DNA of 64,000 bases from Macrocybe gigantea (Eukaryota > Basidiomycota > Agaricomycetes > Agaricales > Callistosporiaceae): assembly GCA_011319805.1 (NCBI GenBank), contig SJRY01000216.1, forward strand, positions 29,285 through 93,284. Direction: 5' to 3'. The notes under the pieces were generated by a model that made no database searches, was not told the origin of the DNA, and saw only the letters and a program-made list of their open reading frames with translations. A program made the translations under genes and the position numbers. Positions 45,418 to 58,830 of the stretch are shown here, in pieces. The stretch's first letter is position 1. The number at the start of each line of letters is the position of its first letter.

Positions 45418-46211
45418 GTTGCGGATGGATTTGGAGCATGGTTACGCCGAACGTCACGTGTCAAGACAATGTCATGAACGCGATCTCAGTTCCTCCGCCT
45501 TTGAAGAGACTACCTCCAAAGGTCTGGGGTCTTCCAAAATATCCATTCTTTTCACTTTAGAAACACGTCAATCAGAAATGAACGAAATGGCTTGATAACC
45601 GGCTCAGGCTTCAGATGTCGTCCTCGATGACCTACCTGGTGCCTGAAGGCCTGATGCTTTATGCCTGATTCGACTTTCGAACCCTCAAGTTCGCGGTCGT
45701 CATCCTCCGCAAAAGTCGCATCCGACCTGGCCGTTCCTTGACTAGAGTTTGTTTACCTTCTCACTTGATCTGTAGCGCTCGGTCATCCGACATTCTGCCG
45801 CTGAACGACATTCATCAATGCTCGCTTTCGTCAAGGAACTACCGACTCCCGTGAATAATCCGCGCCCTCTTTGAAACTGCCCTCGCGTTCCACTCGTTCG
45901 CGCAGACCCCGTGCCCTTCATGACCATCTCGACTGCTTTTCTTTGCATCATGATCGGCGAAAAGACTCATGGACTTGAGCGCAAATGGGGGTCTCAAGAC
46001 CGGCAGTCAGTTTGCGTCAAGCGGTCAAGTGATGCCGGAGACGCTTTAACGGCGAAGATGGTGAGAGCCGTTTGTTCTATATTCCTCATTCTTTTTTCGT
46101 AATCGCGACGTTTATCCAGGAGGTAATGTTTGCATTTAAGCACGACGTTGCGCGAACGACGGCACTTCTACCCCGATTTCCTCGTCCACTTCAGGGAATC
46201 TACAGCCCTCG
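45418..46211. other. Intergenic, no supported gene
   Basis: Mixed sequence between the transposon remnant and the aldose epimerase gene; no domain found in either strand. Confidence 0.35.
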
Positions 46212-47998
46212 ATGCTCCTGAACTCGTTCATTCTTCTTGGCGCATTCGTGGCATCCGCCTCGAGCGTCGACGTGGCCTGGGTATTCAACTTTTACTTCAA
46301 AATCTAGGCCTTGTACTCAAAAGTCTCATAGCCGTTTGACTTGACGACCATATCTGCTCCAGATGGATCCATAACAGCTAAATTTGTTTCCTTCGGCGCG
46401 ACGATGACCGAATTATGGGTCAAAGACAAGTTTGGGCGCCCGAGAGACATTGTTTTGGGTTACGACGACAACGTCCGTGACCGTCTTCTGAAGGAAGAAA
46501 CGGAAAACTCATTAATTAATTCACAGTCGCGTCTGCTCACGGACCCGGCTCATCCTGTATTTAATCCCATTGTCGGCCGGTACGTGACATCCATGTGGCA
46601 ATTGAACCGAGGTGACCTATTTCTGGACCTGCGTAGTTACGCCAATCGTATCAAAAACGGTAAAATGATCAATTCGGCTCCCGTCATGATGTATAACAGG
46701 TCATATAGGCACATTCTCTATACCAATCACAAAGTATCCGCAGCCAGATGGTCCCAATGTCTATCACATCCCGACCAATGATCACAATGGTATGTGATTT
46801 GATAGTCTGTCAACACGAAATCAATGTCACAATTGACCATTATCAGGCGAGGTCCGTTTTTGACATTCCCAACGGCTTCTTCCATTGTTTTTGAACCCGA
46901 GGCAGGTTACTTTGCACGGCGGGATCTATGGATGGGACAGGCGGAACTGGACAATTGTAGCGAAATCGCCGACTAGCGTCACTTACAAGCATATTGATGC
47001 AGCAGACGAAGGCTTTCCGGGCAACGTTACGGCCTTTGTGAGTCCTCTCTTGTCAAACAAACTTGTTACCATCCTGAGTCGCGCAGGCCACTCACACAGT
47101 TTCCAATGGTGGTGTCCTCAAGACCACCGTCCATGCTACCGCCACCGAGAAGGTAAATCCAGCGGCATGTTGAGAGACGAGATTGTGCTAAACACGTCGC
47201 AGACGCCTATCATGTTAACTCAGCACATATATTGGTAAATACATTTTTATCAATACTTCCTTGCATGTTCTGACGTCTGACGTCGTGCCACAGGAACCTT
47301 GACGCCTTCCAAGATGGCGTCAATGACATCCTGTCGCACCATCTTCAAGTCGACGCTTCTCGCGTCATCGACGTTGACGGAGACGCCATTCCTACCGGTC
47401 AATTCATCAACGTTACTAGCACTCCTTTCGATTTCCGAAAGGAACAGGAAATCGGTGCGCGTTGGAATGACACCGTTGACCTCTGCGGATTGGGTATGTG
47501 ACGACTGTCCACCATCCCAAGTGCCACGTCTCAAACGTCAGTTGTGCGACGACAGGTTGCCAAGGATATGACAGCGCTTGGATCTATGACCGTTCAGAAG
47601 TGGCCAGGGTTGGGACCTCGCTTTGGAGTGACGTGTCGGGTATCAGGTAAACCGCAGCTGCGTTCCATGTCCGAAGACCATACGTCTAATCATTCCGCAT
47701 GCAGGGTTGATATTTCTACGAATCAACCTGCCGTCCAGGTCTATTCGTCCTTCTGGCTCGACACTCCTCGAAAAGTAGTTCATGGCGGACCGTCGCTCAC
47801 CTATGGCAGGTGGTCAGCCATCGCTATTGAACAAGAAGGCTACATCGATGCCATCAATACGCCAGAGTGGAACGTGGACCAGATCTGTACGGCGTTTCTC
47901 CAAACATATACCCTTTGTGCTAATATGCCGTCTTGTCAGACTATCCTGGAAAGGACTTTGAGTGGAGCACGACGTACAAGTTTTCTGCGCAGAAATAA
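46212..47998 (+). CDS. Aldose 1-epimerase (galactose mutarotase-like), secreted
   Basis: The start MLLNSFILLGAFVASASS at 46212 is a signal peptide. Exons joined by short introns give the mutarotase fold: APDGSITAKFVSFGATMTEL, GRPRDIVLGYDDN, HPVFNPIVGRYANRIKNG (catalytic-site region), LHGGIYGWDRRNW (His), TQHIYWNLDAFQD, PTGQFINVTSTPFDFRK, QPAVQVYSSFWL and AIAIEQEGYIDAINTPEW. The C terminus reads KDFEWSTTYKFSAQK. It would interconvert alpha and beta anomers of sugars outside the cell or in the secretory pathway. The first intron and the joint to APDGS are uncertain. A downstream frame to 48230 is outside the gene. Confidence 0.8.
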
Positions 47999-48592
47999 TC
48001 CCGAGCGCCGTGATTCGAGGCTCGAGGATATTGATTTTGTACCTGTATCACTCAAACGTGTCATATTTCAAACCCACCGTTCGGCTGATTCTGTCCACGT
48101 CCCCAGCCTTCCCTCTGTTCGCGGCGCTTATCTGAGCATATTCACATTCCGACTGCCATGTGCTTCTTTTGATGTAAAACCTCGTTCTGAACAGTTTCCG
48201 GAAGAACGGGGCGACAAAAGAAAGCAGTAGGTGAGAGATTCGACCGCAAATTTGCGGATCACTTGCACGCAATTCATTTCGTCGTTTCCTCAACAAAAAC
48301 TACGTTATATCAGGTCAGGTGAGCACACAGCCCATGAACAAGTCCACAGGCCGGCTTCGCCGGCCTCCAACTGCTTGTTTGTAATATATCTTGTACCTGT
48401 CCCTGCATTAAATATGGGGTTCTGCCCGGTCGCGCTCGCCTGGAAGTCAAGAAGTACGGTCATCGAACGATCATTCCATGCATGTCGTAATGCATTACAA
48501 CTTGTCTTCTGTCCCGAATAAAATGCCATACCCCATTGAAGACCTACACCCTCGCGTCTCTCTTTCCTTCAAACGCCCCACCCGAGGTCCCA

Positions 48593-50324
48593 ATGTCGGA
48601 CCCGCTCTCCCCCCCAGCAGTGGCACAGATAGCACATCATCTGTACGCGTTTGCTGGGTTTTTCTTTTCTCAATTAATGTTTGCATGAACTAGGATGGCA
48701 GCTAAAATGTTCTCTCTGGCATCCTGTGGTGAGTGTACTAGTTGACGTCTTGGTGTTGACCTCTTTCTCAGCTGTGAGAAGTTATGCTCTTTTATGATAT
48801 CATGCTCACATTCGGCGATGAGATGGAACGGATATGGCTGCGAAAGTACACCCCAATGACGGTGCTGTGGTTCCTGGTACGTATCAGTGATCATGACGCG
48901 TGATGCTCAGATTTGACGCGGTCTCCCTAATCAGAACCGCTACCTCTCACCTCTGGGATACATCGTGATTATTGTCTGTGAGTCTCCCACCAAAAATTTG
49001 GCGAACAGCGTCTAATACGAGGGCGTGCAGCGTTCCATCAGCCGTGGAACAAGGAGGTCTGCAACCGGTACATCCTGTTTCCCGAGGCTCTCAAGGTCGT
49101 GACTTCTTGTACTATCGGAGGTATGCAAACCCCACAGAGTACCAAACTTTCACCGGTCGAACTGACTTGACCAATAGTCATATTCATCGTCCGTCTCTAT
49201 GCCATTTATTCCGAAGCATGACGATAGCTATTGCGGGAGGAGTGCTCCTAGTGTTGGAGCTAGCTGTCAAAATTGTGCGCGTCAAATTGAATTTTCTTTC
49301 GACCTCGGCCTAATCATCGCCATATGGAATTTAGTGGGCATTCACGGCTGGAACCAGCCTAGATCTTCCGCCAGGTCTACCCTGTCGCGCGTAACCCAAA
49401 TTCCTTGTCTAACGCATTTCACAGGGCTCGTCGGTTGCATATTAGTTGGGAAGCCAAATACCGGCATGTGAGCTTCTTTTTACCTAGATCGTTCGACGTT
49501 CACGGAATTAATTCACGTCAAGCCGGTTTGCTGCGACTTGGATCGCAGAGCTTGTTTTCGGTGCGTTTGCGACCGATCTCAGATGATTAGGTCTGACTTC
49601 TGAGGAACGCTACTGAAGATGCAGCTATGTTTTTCACGACTCTGTTTCGCGTAATCCAACACAACCGACGGCGAAATGGCGACGCACTGCACCTGTTGAA
49701 TCTCATTCTGCGTGACGGTAAGCTGAAGTACATGGCAATGGACGTTGTCTCCGACTCACATGGAATCGGCAAGGAATCATCTACTTTGCGGTTATATTTT
49801 TCGCAAACCTCGTCACGGTCCTCATATACATGGTGCATATCATCCCATGACGTTCCATCGCCTCAATAATTGACTGCTTCATTCTTAGCTTGCTCCCGTA
49901 TGTCGAGTTTTCGCGGTTTGAAAAACTGGCTAATTTCAACGCGCACAGGAAGATATCAAGGCTGTCAATGCTAGCTTTAGCACACTGTAAGGAAGGCCAT
50001 CATGAGCGTCTCTCCGAAGTTGACACCAGAGCTTCGCACAGGATCACCAGTTTGATGATATCCAGGCTCATTCTCAACTTGCGGGGTGCGGTGCGGCCGG
50101 TCACGCTCATGCGACCCGGGTCTGGCGTGGAGGTCTTCAGGTCTGGAACGACGTCGGAGTGTAAGTTCTTGTTTTTTTTTTCCTGTCGCAATTTCTTTTT
50201 TAACCGAGGTCTTTTTTTTTTTTTTGCTGTACCCCCATTAGACGAGATGACGGGAGACGTTCTGACCTCGAACACGGTCGGCGGGATTCGACGCGAGCTC
50301 ACTGCTATCAAATCCGATCGATAA
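48593..50324 (+). CDS. DUF6533-family integral membrane protein
   Basis: The start at 48593 gives MSDPLSPPAVAQIAHHL. A 51-bp intron leads to MAAKMFSLASC, and another to VRSYALFYDIMLTFGDEMER, the typical DUF6533 first segment, then WLRKYTPMTVLWFL. Following exons encode NRYLSPLGYIVIIV, FHQPWNKEVCNRYILFPEAL, VIFIVRLYAIYS and further membrane segments (TIAIAGGVLLVLELAVKI). The 3' part includes SLMISRLILNLRGAV and a cytoplasmic tail ending VGGIRRELTAIKSDR at 50324. The family has about seven membrane spans and is expanded in Agaricomycetes; no function is known. One T is missing near 48791 (ALFYD context), and middle exons are only partly resolved. Confidence 0.7.
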
Positions 50325-50803
50325 CGTCAACGACGATGGGGATAGCTAGTACGCTTAATTGCAGGTCCGTGCTGCGGTTGGCCGGTCCGGTTTTGTAGGA
50401 TGCTTCCGATGCCACGCAGACTGCCACTAAAAAAAGCGGATTCTTGGGGCACTCCGTCGATGGATACACATGACTGTATCAGAATGGATATGTCGGATGA
50501 CTGCCATGTTCTTGCACCAGCAAAACAGCTTCCGAGTCCTACGACCACGTTGCAGGATCCGTCCAACTTCGATTCTTACTAAGATAGACAGCTTGTGTGA
50601 GAAAGCCTGGTACGCTTTCATTAAATACGACATCATTGACGCCTCGCATAATTTTAACATAAACAAATGGGGCATGTAGCGAACGGTTCTCATACGCACG
50701 TCTTCTGAACCTCTCCGAAGCACTGAAAATTTCCAAGTTCCAAGTCCTGGAAGGCCACCGATGGAGTTGTCACAGGCCAGACTCAGAACACACCTCAACC
50801 AAT
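50325..50803. other. Short intergenic gap between convergent genes
   Basis: 3' flanks of the DUF6533 gene and the monooxygenase gene. No gene is supported. Confidence 0.4.
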
Positions 50804-52271
50804 CTAGATTTGGCGCTTGTCCATTCGGATGTATTCCTGAACCGCTTTCTGCACATCGTGTCCGAAGTAGCTATCATTTACGGACTCAGGAAGCTTGCCT
50901 GCAACAAAGACAGTCAACCTTATAGGTCAGTCAAGGGAGGAGGGCGCACAAAACAGTGATATGAAAAAGTCACGTATGCGCTCCTGCAGCCAAGACTGCT
51001 TCTTCTTGATGTTCCCATTGAACTTGGCGATGTCCAAAATCCGGCCCACCCTCTTCATTCGGACGGCCTCATACGCTGCCGCTGTGCGCTTCAGTGCCTC
51101 GCCTCGGTCGAGCTTGCGCGCGACAGAATAATGATGAAGAAACATGGCGAGCGCGACGGAGTCCTCGGCCGCGCATGAGACGCCTTGACCGGAATCGGGA
51201 GGCATGGCATGTGCCGCATCACCGAGAAGGATAACCCTCCCGGACCCGGATGGCGTGCACCAGTGCGGCATGCGCGGGACGACGTAGCGCGGAAGGATGA
51301 GTAGCGTGTCGTTTGGACGGTTCTCATCGCTCGCGTCGCTGCATCCCAGGCAAATGAGCGTTTCGAACACTGGCGCATCAGGTCCATCATACGGCGACGC
51401 CCAAGAGCCATGGCGCTCCAGGAGCTGCGATCGTATGATGGCGTGGTCTTGTTTTCGGTCTGGAGGAACGGCTGATTCGTAGATGGACCACCATTGAATG
51501 AATTGTCTCGACGGAGCGAGGTTGTGGGGACCGCACATCGAGTAACCGAAGAATCCATGTTGGCCAAACGTCATCGTCACATTTTCGGTGTTGAGGCCTC
51601 CGCGCAGGGACTCTGACAGTGAAGAAAACGGTATGAACCCTCCTACACCCGTTAAACCGCTGTAGGTCTGCTCAGGCATCCACTTGCAAGGCAACGAGGG
51701 GGTTTGCTCACTCGTATGCTGCCGGGTACTGATCCCCAAACAGAGCAGTCCGCACGACACTCCTCACGCCGTCGGCCCCAATAACCAAATCCGCTAGTTC
51801 AGAGGTTCCGTCAGAAAAGGTCACCGAGATGCCCTCTGCCGTCTCCTTGACCACCTCCACCTTTCTGTTCCACTCCACCGCGTCTGAAGGCATCTCACTG
51901 AGCAGACCCTCATGGACGTCGGACCTCCGCATCATAAGCATATCAAAGCCATAGCGCTCCTTGCGCCCACTGTAGAGATTTCCAAGCAAACGGCCCTTGG
52001 AATTCCGAAACGTGAAGCGCGAGCCAGGAAAACCGTGCTCCTGGACGTACTTTGCTGCATCGGGAGCCACGGAGGCAATGGCCCTTTGGCCATTCGGGGC
52101 CAGACCCAGTCCGCCACCGATGTTAGACGTCGTGGAAGATGGAGAGCCATGCGATTCGTATACTTTGATGATCACATCAGATGGAGCAGACGCGTCCGTG
52201 ACCAGGTATTTTCGCAATGCAAGATAAGCGGAGAGACCACCAATCCCGGCACCGACGATAATTATCTTCAT
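50804..52271 (-). CDS. FAD-dependent monooxygenase, salicylate-hydroxylase-like
   Basis: The start MKIIIVGAGIGGLSAYLALR at 52271 carries the GxGxxG dinucleotide motif. Further class A flavin monooxygenase motifs are VIGADGVRSVVR (DG motif) and GRVILLGDAAHAMPPDSGQG (GD motif), followed by ALAMFLHHYSVAR. One intron (near 51710-51660) lies between the N-terminal half and GLTGVGGFIPFSS. A second (near 50895-50945) adds a final exon ending HDVQKAVQEYIRMDKRQI at 50804. The protein is about 440 residues, the normal length. It would hydroxylate an aromatic or similar ring using NAD(P)H and oxygen; the substrate is not predictable. No signal peptide is seen, so it is probably cytosolic. Confidence 0.88.
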
Positions 52272-53019
52272 GATGGTTTGAGAAACAGAAAAGCCATTTG
52301 CCGCTCCCTGTTATATGTGAAGAAACCGCCTGAGCGCCCAATTCCTTTTCAAAGTCGAGAAGAGGCTCAATGCCTTTGATCCTTGACAGTTCGGCGGCTA
52401 AGTTACGCAACCACCTCTGCAAGCCGTTCTCCACAGAGTTTGTCCCTGATTTCCGCAGTTTTGGGTCAGAATGAATGCACGCTTTTGTGCCACGATGTCT
52501 CCACGATGTCGCGGATTAATTCAGTCCTTGCAAAGGCTGGGGCTGCCGACAAGGGTGCTGTGTTGCAAGAAGATATATGCCGGCCTTGTTGCGTAGTACG
52601 ACAATCCTTGCCGATCAACACAGCCACAGCCATGCTCTTGTATTTCTCTGGCTTTGGAATGTTAGCCTAGCAGGTGTGAGCCTATTCACTTAGTTCTGGC
52701 AGTCGGAAGATGTTTCATTGAACAACGTTTGTCTTGTCACACGGTAAACACTGAGCGATGCCCGTCCAGATAAGAGTTGCGGAGCCTCGAGCGAAAGGAT
52801 AGGATAAATGACGTCCTAAGTGGAGGCTTCCTGTCTATTCAGTCAACATCGATCTCCAATAAGCTATGAATATAAGCGTCTGCATTAGTGGAGCCGAAGG
52901 CATAAACAGCGTCAAGGCGAAGATGTGGACTAGATTGTCAATCATTCCAAACCTGAAAGAGTTCGATCCAATAACCAGATGAATATTTCGTCCATAAGTT
53001 ACATCGACTCTCCCATTGG
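52272..53019. other. Intergenic, no supported gene
   Basis: Upstream region of the monooxygenase and 3' flank of the Atg27-like gene. No recognisable domain in either strand. Confidence 0.35.
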
Positions 53020-54254
53020 TCAGAAACTGCCGTAGTGCTTCCTAGCTCGGTTGGCAAATTTTCCGGTCGGGCTGGGCGTTAACGGAACCTCTTCGCCGTC
53101 CATATCCGAGAAAGGCACGCTCGTCAATCTCCTATACGCGTTCGTACGTCGTCCCACGATTGAGATCGAGGACATCCATTTTTGGTAAATGTAAGGGCTA
53201 TGACGGAGCCAGCGGATGAATGCGAAACATCTATATGGTGGTAGACAAGTAAGAGCAAGGAATTGCACAATGTATGGACCTCTCACATGGTTATGAACGA
53301 AACAGATATCAAGAGTTTTCTCCAAAATCTGGATTCCCTCGGGCGATGTGCATTGTCATCCACATCGAGGTCTTCTGGATGATCCTGAGGAGGATCTGGA
53401 TCAGGCTCAGGATTGGGAGGAGGCGTCGAAGAGATAGGTTCACGGCAGCCGTATCTCGTGTTCCAAGAGAACGCGTGCGTTCCATTGAAATTCCAGGAAA
53501 AAGTCGGTAGCGACGGCTGTGTGGAAACATAAGGTATAGATTGAACGATCATAGCTTAGCCGCATACTTCCTCCGAATTGGAGTCGCAATGGAACACGAA
53601 AGTCGCCTTCTGCGTTTGCCGCATGTACATGCCACCGTGCAGCGAGACTTGAAGGGAGCTGGTGAGGAGTAACGCGTGCACGGAAAAAAATATATTCCTA
53701 AAGCCATACCGTGGCGATCATCAGATTTCACCTTGTCGGCTAACTTGGCCTTTGGATCAACACCTGCGTCGCTCACGATGGGTATGACATGCAAGATGCG
53801 CGCTGGCTCAGACGGATGATTGGGCCGCGTGTTTATAACTGGCTAATTTCAATGCTTTGATGAGTACTAAGAAAACAAGAGCAGACCGGTGAGACATATC
53901 CGAGTTCCTTCGGGCACTGAATTGACAAGAGGTGAAAACGCGGATGGCTATAGACAAGGATCGGTGAATTACCTGGAGCTCGTCTGGTAAAGTGTTGTCT
54001 TTTGTTAAAGGCCCGTCAAACGCCATGTCGTACCGATGTTCTGTACGAGTCGGAGGGGTGTCCGTTTCTATAGAGAGACTAAAATGTCGCGAGCCAAACG
54101 CTGGGCAGACATCGAACTCAAATTGACCGATCTTGAACTGGCATGTTAGCGGGTTCGCGCTCATGACGCGGCCCAACGCAGCTCTGTTGCAAAGGGTCCA
54201 CGGCAGCCAGAGCCAGCGAGACAGGCACTTCATGGTGGCACGAAAAGGAATCAA
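53020..54254 (-). CDS. Atg27-like type I membrane receptor
   Basis: The start at 54254 (or the inner Met at 54233) opens a hydrophobic leader (CLSRWLWLPWTLCNRAAL). The luminal part has FDVCPAFGSRHFSLSIETDTP, CPEGTRICLT, NHPSEPARILHVIPIVSDAG and AFSWNTRYGCRE. These cysteine and NHPSEP-type motifs belong to the mannose-6-phosphate receptor homology domain of autophagy protein Atg27. A proline/acidic linker, a membrane segment and a short tail follow, ending KHYGSF at 53023. That end fits a Tyr-x-x-hydrophobic sorting signal like the YSAV of yeast Atg27. The protein would cycle between Golgi, endosomes and vacuole and help Atg9 traffic. One C is missing near 53912. Confidence 0.7.
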
Positions 54255-54990
54255 ATCGCATCAGGAGGTCATGTTATGCATCGTCAGAGAAGTTAGTGGT
54301 GGACAGCCGGTCCGAATCTAAAAGTGGGTGCGCTTTTCCGAGGTTCCAGCGGTCTCTTGAGTGTATATGGCGCGATTCACGTCGGCGGCCTCGTATCGAA
54401 AGGAGTTAGAGGCTCATCGTAGTCTCGAAATTGGTGTCAAATGCCCACATGGACTCAGCTTTGATACTTGCAGGAAACTGGAAGATTTGAGCCAAGTGCA
54501 AAACGACGCGTCAACACTTTGCATCGCCACCGCTTTCCCATTTGCATCCGAACTACTAACTCCAGGATCAACACGATTTTCAATGGTAGAATCATGTGTA
54601 CTGCAGATTATTTTTGACGTATATCGTGAGTCTTCAAGCCGAGTAAACGCCTCTCGATGGGAACATTTGCAGTGAATAAGAATTACTTTTGCAGCCGCAA
54701 GCCTTTATAACAGAACGACTGCTGTTGTACGAAACATATGAAAAAGTCATTTCAACCGTCGCCCTACTTCATAATAGTATGTATCGATTGCGCATACCGC
54801 TCAACCTCTATGTGGCAAATCCGACTGCTCACCCCGACTCGCTACGAGGGCGCATCACATGCTCACCGGGATGTGCTCCTCAGCGGGCCGCCAGTAAACC
54901 ATACATGTATCTATTTCTCTCCATACGCTCTCACACATAAAAGGCGAGCTTCTTCTCTAGCAATGCCTTTCCGAAACACACTTCTCCTGT

Positions 54991-57900
54991 ATGGCACCGC
55001 TGACGGTGGACTTGAAGTGGCTGGATGGCAAGGCGCCTACCTCGACTCCTACGGGGACGTCGTTTGGTGTGCCATGGAACAAGGGCCAGATTGACAAGAC
55101 GACGCCCATTTCTCTCGCAGCTGGTGGAAAGTCCGTTCCGGTGCAGACCTGGCCGTTAGCTTTGTGAGTGAGTTCGTTGCTCTCACCCGAATTGTGTGAC
55201 ATTTCCTGCAGTTGGCCAGACGGCAGTTTGAAATGGACTGGTCATACAATTTCCGCAAATGCGGGACTTTCTGACACGTTGCGCTTGAGCACGACTGCAC
55301 CGGTGGAACCACCTTCACGAGTGACTATCGAAGAGACCGGCACCGATATCACTGTTACGACAGGCTCATTCTCGGGTGAGCCTCTTTGAAAGGACTTCTG
55401 TGAAACGCCGTAGACCGATCCTTGACTCTTAGCTAAATTTAATAAGTCTGGGAACGTGTTGATTGATTCTTTGAGCATCTCTGGCCAGGTGCAAGCACAG
55501 AACGGATCCCTCGTCGTTCACATCCAAGACGCGCCTGATGAACCTGAGCTCGAAGGGACTAAGCCCAGCGTTGTAGCGACCACAGGACGTATTGATTCAG
55601 TGACAATCGAGCAGCGGGGGCCCGTCAGGGCGGTCATCAAGGTCTGGGAGTCGGAAACGTTACATTAACATGCGTTTCTCTGATGTAGCATGCAGGTCAC
55701 TGGAAAATACACTGGGGGTGACCATGCTGATTTCCTTCCGTTCACCCTCAGATTCTACATCGCAGCAGGCGCCACGGCCGTCAGGATAGTCCATTTTTTT
55801 ATTTACGATGGTGATCAGAACAAAGATTTCATCAAGGGCATGGTGGGTCGATCTATTTCCCCCAGGCTCTATCTATGACATCGTTTTGACAGGGTCTTCG
55901 ATTTACAACTCCCCTTTCGGATGAACTCTACAACAGACATATACGCTTCGTCACCACGGACGGCGGCATCTGGGGCGAACCAGTCCGGGTCCTCTCCGGG
56001 CTGCGCCGCGATGCAACCGCAGCAGTCCTTACACCCCAATTCGAAGGCCAAGCCACGCCCGACATATCGACGTGGCCCACATCGGTCTCGTCAGAAATTG
56101 ACCAGCTTCCTATTTGGTCAGACTTCACTCTAGACCAGCTCTCGCCCCAACGCTTCACGATCGCTAAGAGGACCAACGCAGGGAGAAACGCATCGTTTGT
56201 TGATCATGCCGGGTTTGGGACGCGAGCTGCGGGGATCGGGTATCTGGGTGGTGCGAATGGGGTGGTGTGGTTTTTGGCCTGCGGGGTTTGTGCCTTTAAA
56301 GTTTCAGACATGAAAAATGGTCGTCTGAATGCCCGGTTTGATAGACTTTTGGCAAGGAGCACCTAGAGGGCTAGACATTCGGGGAGCAGGAGGGGAGCAG
56401 GGAACGGTGACGCTATGGGCATACAGTCCGAGGGTACGGTACCTGCTTTATCCCCCAAACGTGTCATTGAGCTGTGTTGTTTCATCAAGGCTCCCGCAAT
56501 GGATATGCGTCACTATGACGTTGTCGCACATGGAGTCAGTTAACGCCGGGATATCGTTAGCTCAAGATACATAGCTGAACTTGTCGCTTTTTCCGCCTAG
56601 CTCGACCTCACCTACGAAGACGTCGGGCACCCCGACCCGAACCCGGTCGGAATCGGTCGATCATACGAAGCCACAATTCAGCTCGTTCCATCTACGCCGT
56701 CGCGTTCGGCTCTGGCTCAACTCGCGACTGTGCACGTAGGTCGTTTCTTCTTGAAGCTAGTGCTCGGCCTGATACCCATCGTACCGCAGACTCAAGTGCC
56801 ACAAGTCATAGCAGTCCGTCGTTCTATGCCGCACATAGACTCTTTGGCGGCCGCTGGTGAGTTTATTCCAAGCTATTCGTGGCTCTGTCTCATCGATCTT
56901 TCTTGTTAGGAACGTGCCCGACACTTCAAGATCTGGAGCAGCAGTCATCGAGAAAAGAAAAAGCGATCTGTTGGATTTCTACATCCTCGTAGGCGACGAA
57001 TACCTATATTGACATTCTGCGCAAGTCATAACCGGAAGACAGGACATTGATCAAAGACAATTTTACGGCTTCTGGCATTATGGCGACGTTATGCATACCT
57101 ACGATCAGACACGTCATACCTGGAGATATGACATTGGCGGGTTTGCGTGGGACAACGGCGAACTCTGTACGTAGATATCCACACTGCCTCCTGGGTTTAT
57201 TCTCTTCTGAGGATGCCGTCCCAAAATAAAGCAACAGACCTGTGGCTCTGGATGTCATTCCTGCGCACTGGTCGGGCTGATGTGTTTAGGATTGCCTATG
57301 CCATGACAAGGCATCTCTCCGAGGTTGACTTCCATCATACCGGCCCCTTTGCTGGTCTCGGAAGTCGACACAACGTTTCGCATTGGGGAGACGGTGCCAA
57401 GGAGGCGCGCGTCAGTGGAAGCACCCTCAAAAGACCCTTCTATTACTTAACCAGTCAGTATTTTTCCATGATGATTGTCGCCATGGGCTTATAACCCGAT
57501 CATGGGTTCAGCGGACGAATTGATGGGAGACATCATGGACTACTCCCTCCAGGCCGATCAAACAATTATGATATGGGACCCTCTCAGGAAAGTGCTACCT
57601 CCGCCGCCACCAGAAGGACCAGGCCGCCTTCGGATCGGGCCAGACTGGACCACTCTGGCGGGCAACTGGTTTACAAAATGGGAGCGTACGGTGAGCGCCA
57701 TTTCCGCTGTCTGAGTAGGTTCCGTCCCTCATATCGCCGACTCAGAATGACACGAAATGGAGAGATCGCATCAAAGTTGGGATGGTAAGAATCTTTTATT
57801 AATAACACTCGAATTCGGATTTGCTCAAGAATCTATCATAAGCATGACATCGGAGGGTTTAAGTTTGGACTTTTCACAGGCAACGGCGCGGCAGTGGGTT

Positions 57901-58747
57901 GGAATGCTGACACCGGACACATGGTTGATGAAGGTGGTGAAGGCCTTGGATCGTGAGTGGCTTGTCTGCTCCCATTTTCAACACGACTGATTGATGCAGA
58001 TATCACTTGACTATGGTATTTGGTGGAGGCGAGTTCTTGATGGAGGCTATGGAATTGATTACGGATGAACCCGAGTTCGACGCAGCCTGGTTGGATTTCT
58101 GCAAATTATACAACGCGTCCAATGCCGAGTATGTCTCCCCGCCATACCCGTCAATGATTCTTGCTTATTTCCTATCAGTAAAATAGCACGATATGGCAAA
58201 TCTTTCTCCAGCGGAGGATTCAACCAGGTGATCCCTCACCAATCGATCCGCGTTCTAGACTAATCGCGATCTTGCAGTGGTATGCTAAGCTTCAGGCTTA
58301 TGCTGGTTAGAGTTGTGTTTCATGTTACTCATTCGATCACGCTTACCCTGTTATAGGTGAACGCCTCAATGATGCCTCGCTCAAGCAAGCGGCTTGGAAC
58401 ATCATATCGACGAATACGGCCGGTGTCTGGCCACCTGTGACCAAAGTCGGTGGCGCAGATGTTGTAAACTCAGTTTCAGAGGCATGCGCTTCTTTTCCGC
58501 CTCCGAATAAATTATACTCACGAACCCAATCCAGATCGCTAACCTCGCGACGAACGACGCCGCTCAACTCTCTTTGTCTGAGTATGCGGTATTAGCTATC
58601 GCTCCTGAATTAGCTCCAAATATTGTGTCGGAAGAATGGGATACCAGTACCCTTGCTACGGAAGAAGAGAAGGTGGAGCCAGCCGATGTTTCAGGCAAGG
58701 GAAAAGGAGTAACGAAAAATATATGGAGAAGGCTCTCGTGTTTATAG
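54991..58747 (+). CDS. Exo-rhamnogalacturonan-lyase-like (PcRGLX/YetA) protein
   Basis: The start MAPLTVDLKWLDGKAPTS at 54991 is followed by TSFGVPWNKGQIDK, PVQTWPLAL and WPDGSLKWTGHTISA, the N-terminal barrel of PcRGLX-type proteins. Many short exons follow: IRFVTTDGGIWGEPVRVLSG, GFGTRAAGIGYLGGANGVVW, FWQGAPRGLDIRGAGG, LWLWMSFLRTGRADVFRIA, DVFRIAYAMTRHLSEVDFHH, HNVSHWGDGAKEAR, VSGSTLKRPFYYLT, RIGPDWTTLAGNW, WNIISTNTAGVWPPVTKVGG and EYAVLAIAPELAPN, ending after KNIWRRLSCL. Characterised members (family PL26) release unsaturated sugars from rhamnogalacturonan I. No signal peptide is visible, unlike a secreted lyase, so it may act inside the cell. Some exon joints are uncertain. Confidence 0.68.
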
Positions 58748-58830
58748 CGCTATAAGTATTTAGTCCAAGATAAAATCAAAGGAAGGATCTTGCATATTTA
58801 AAAAGGGAGACCGAGCTTAAAAGAGTGGGG

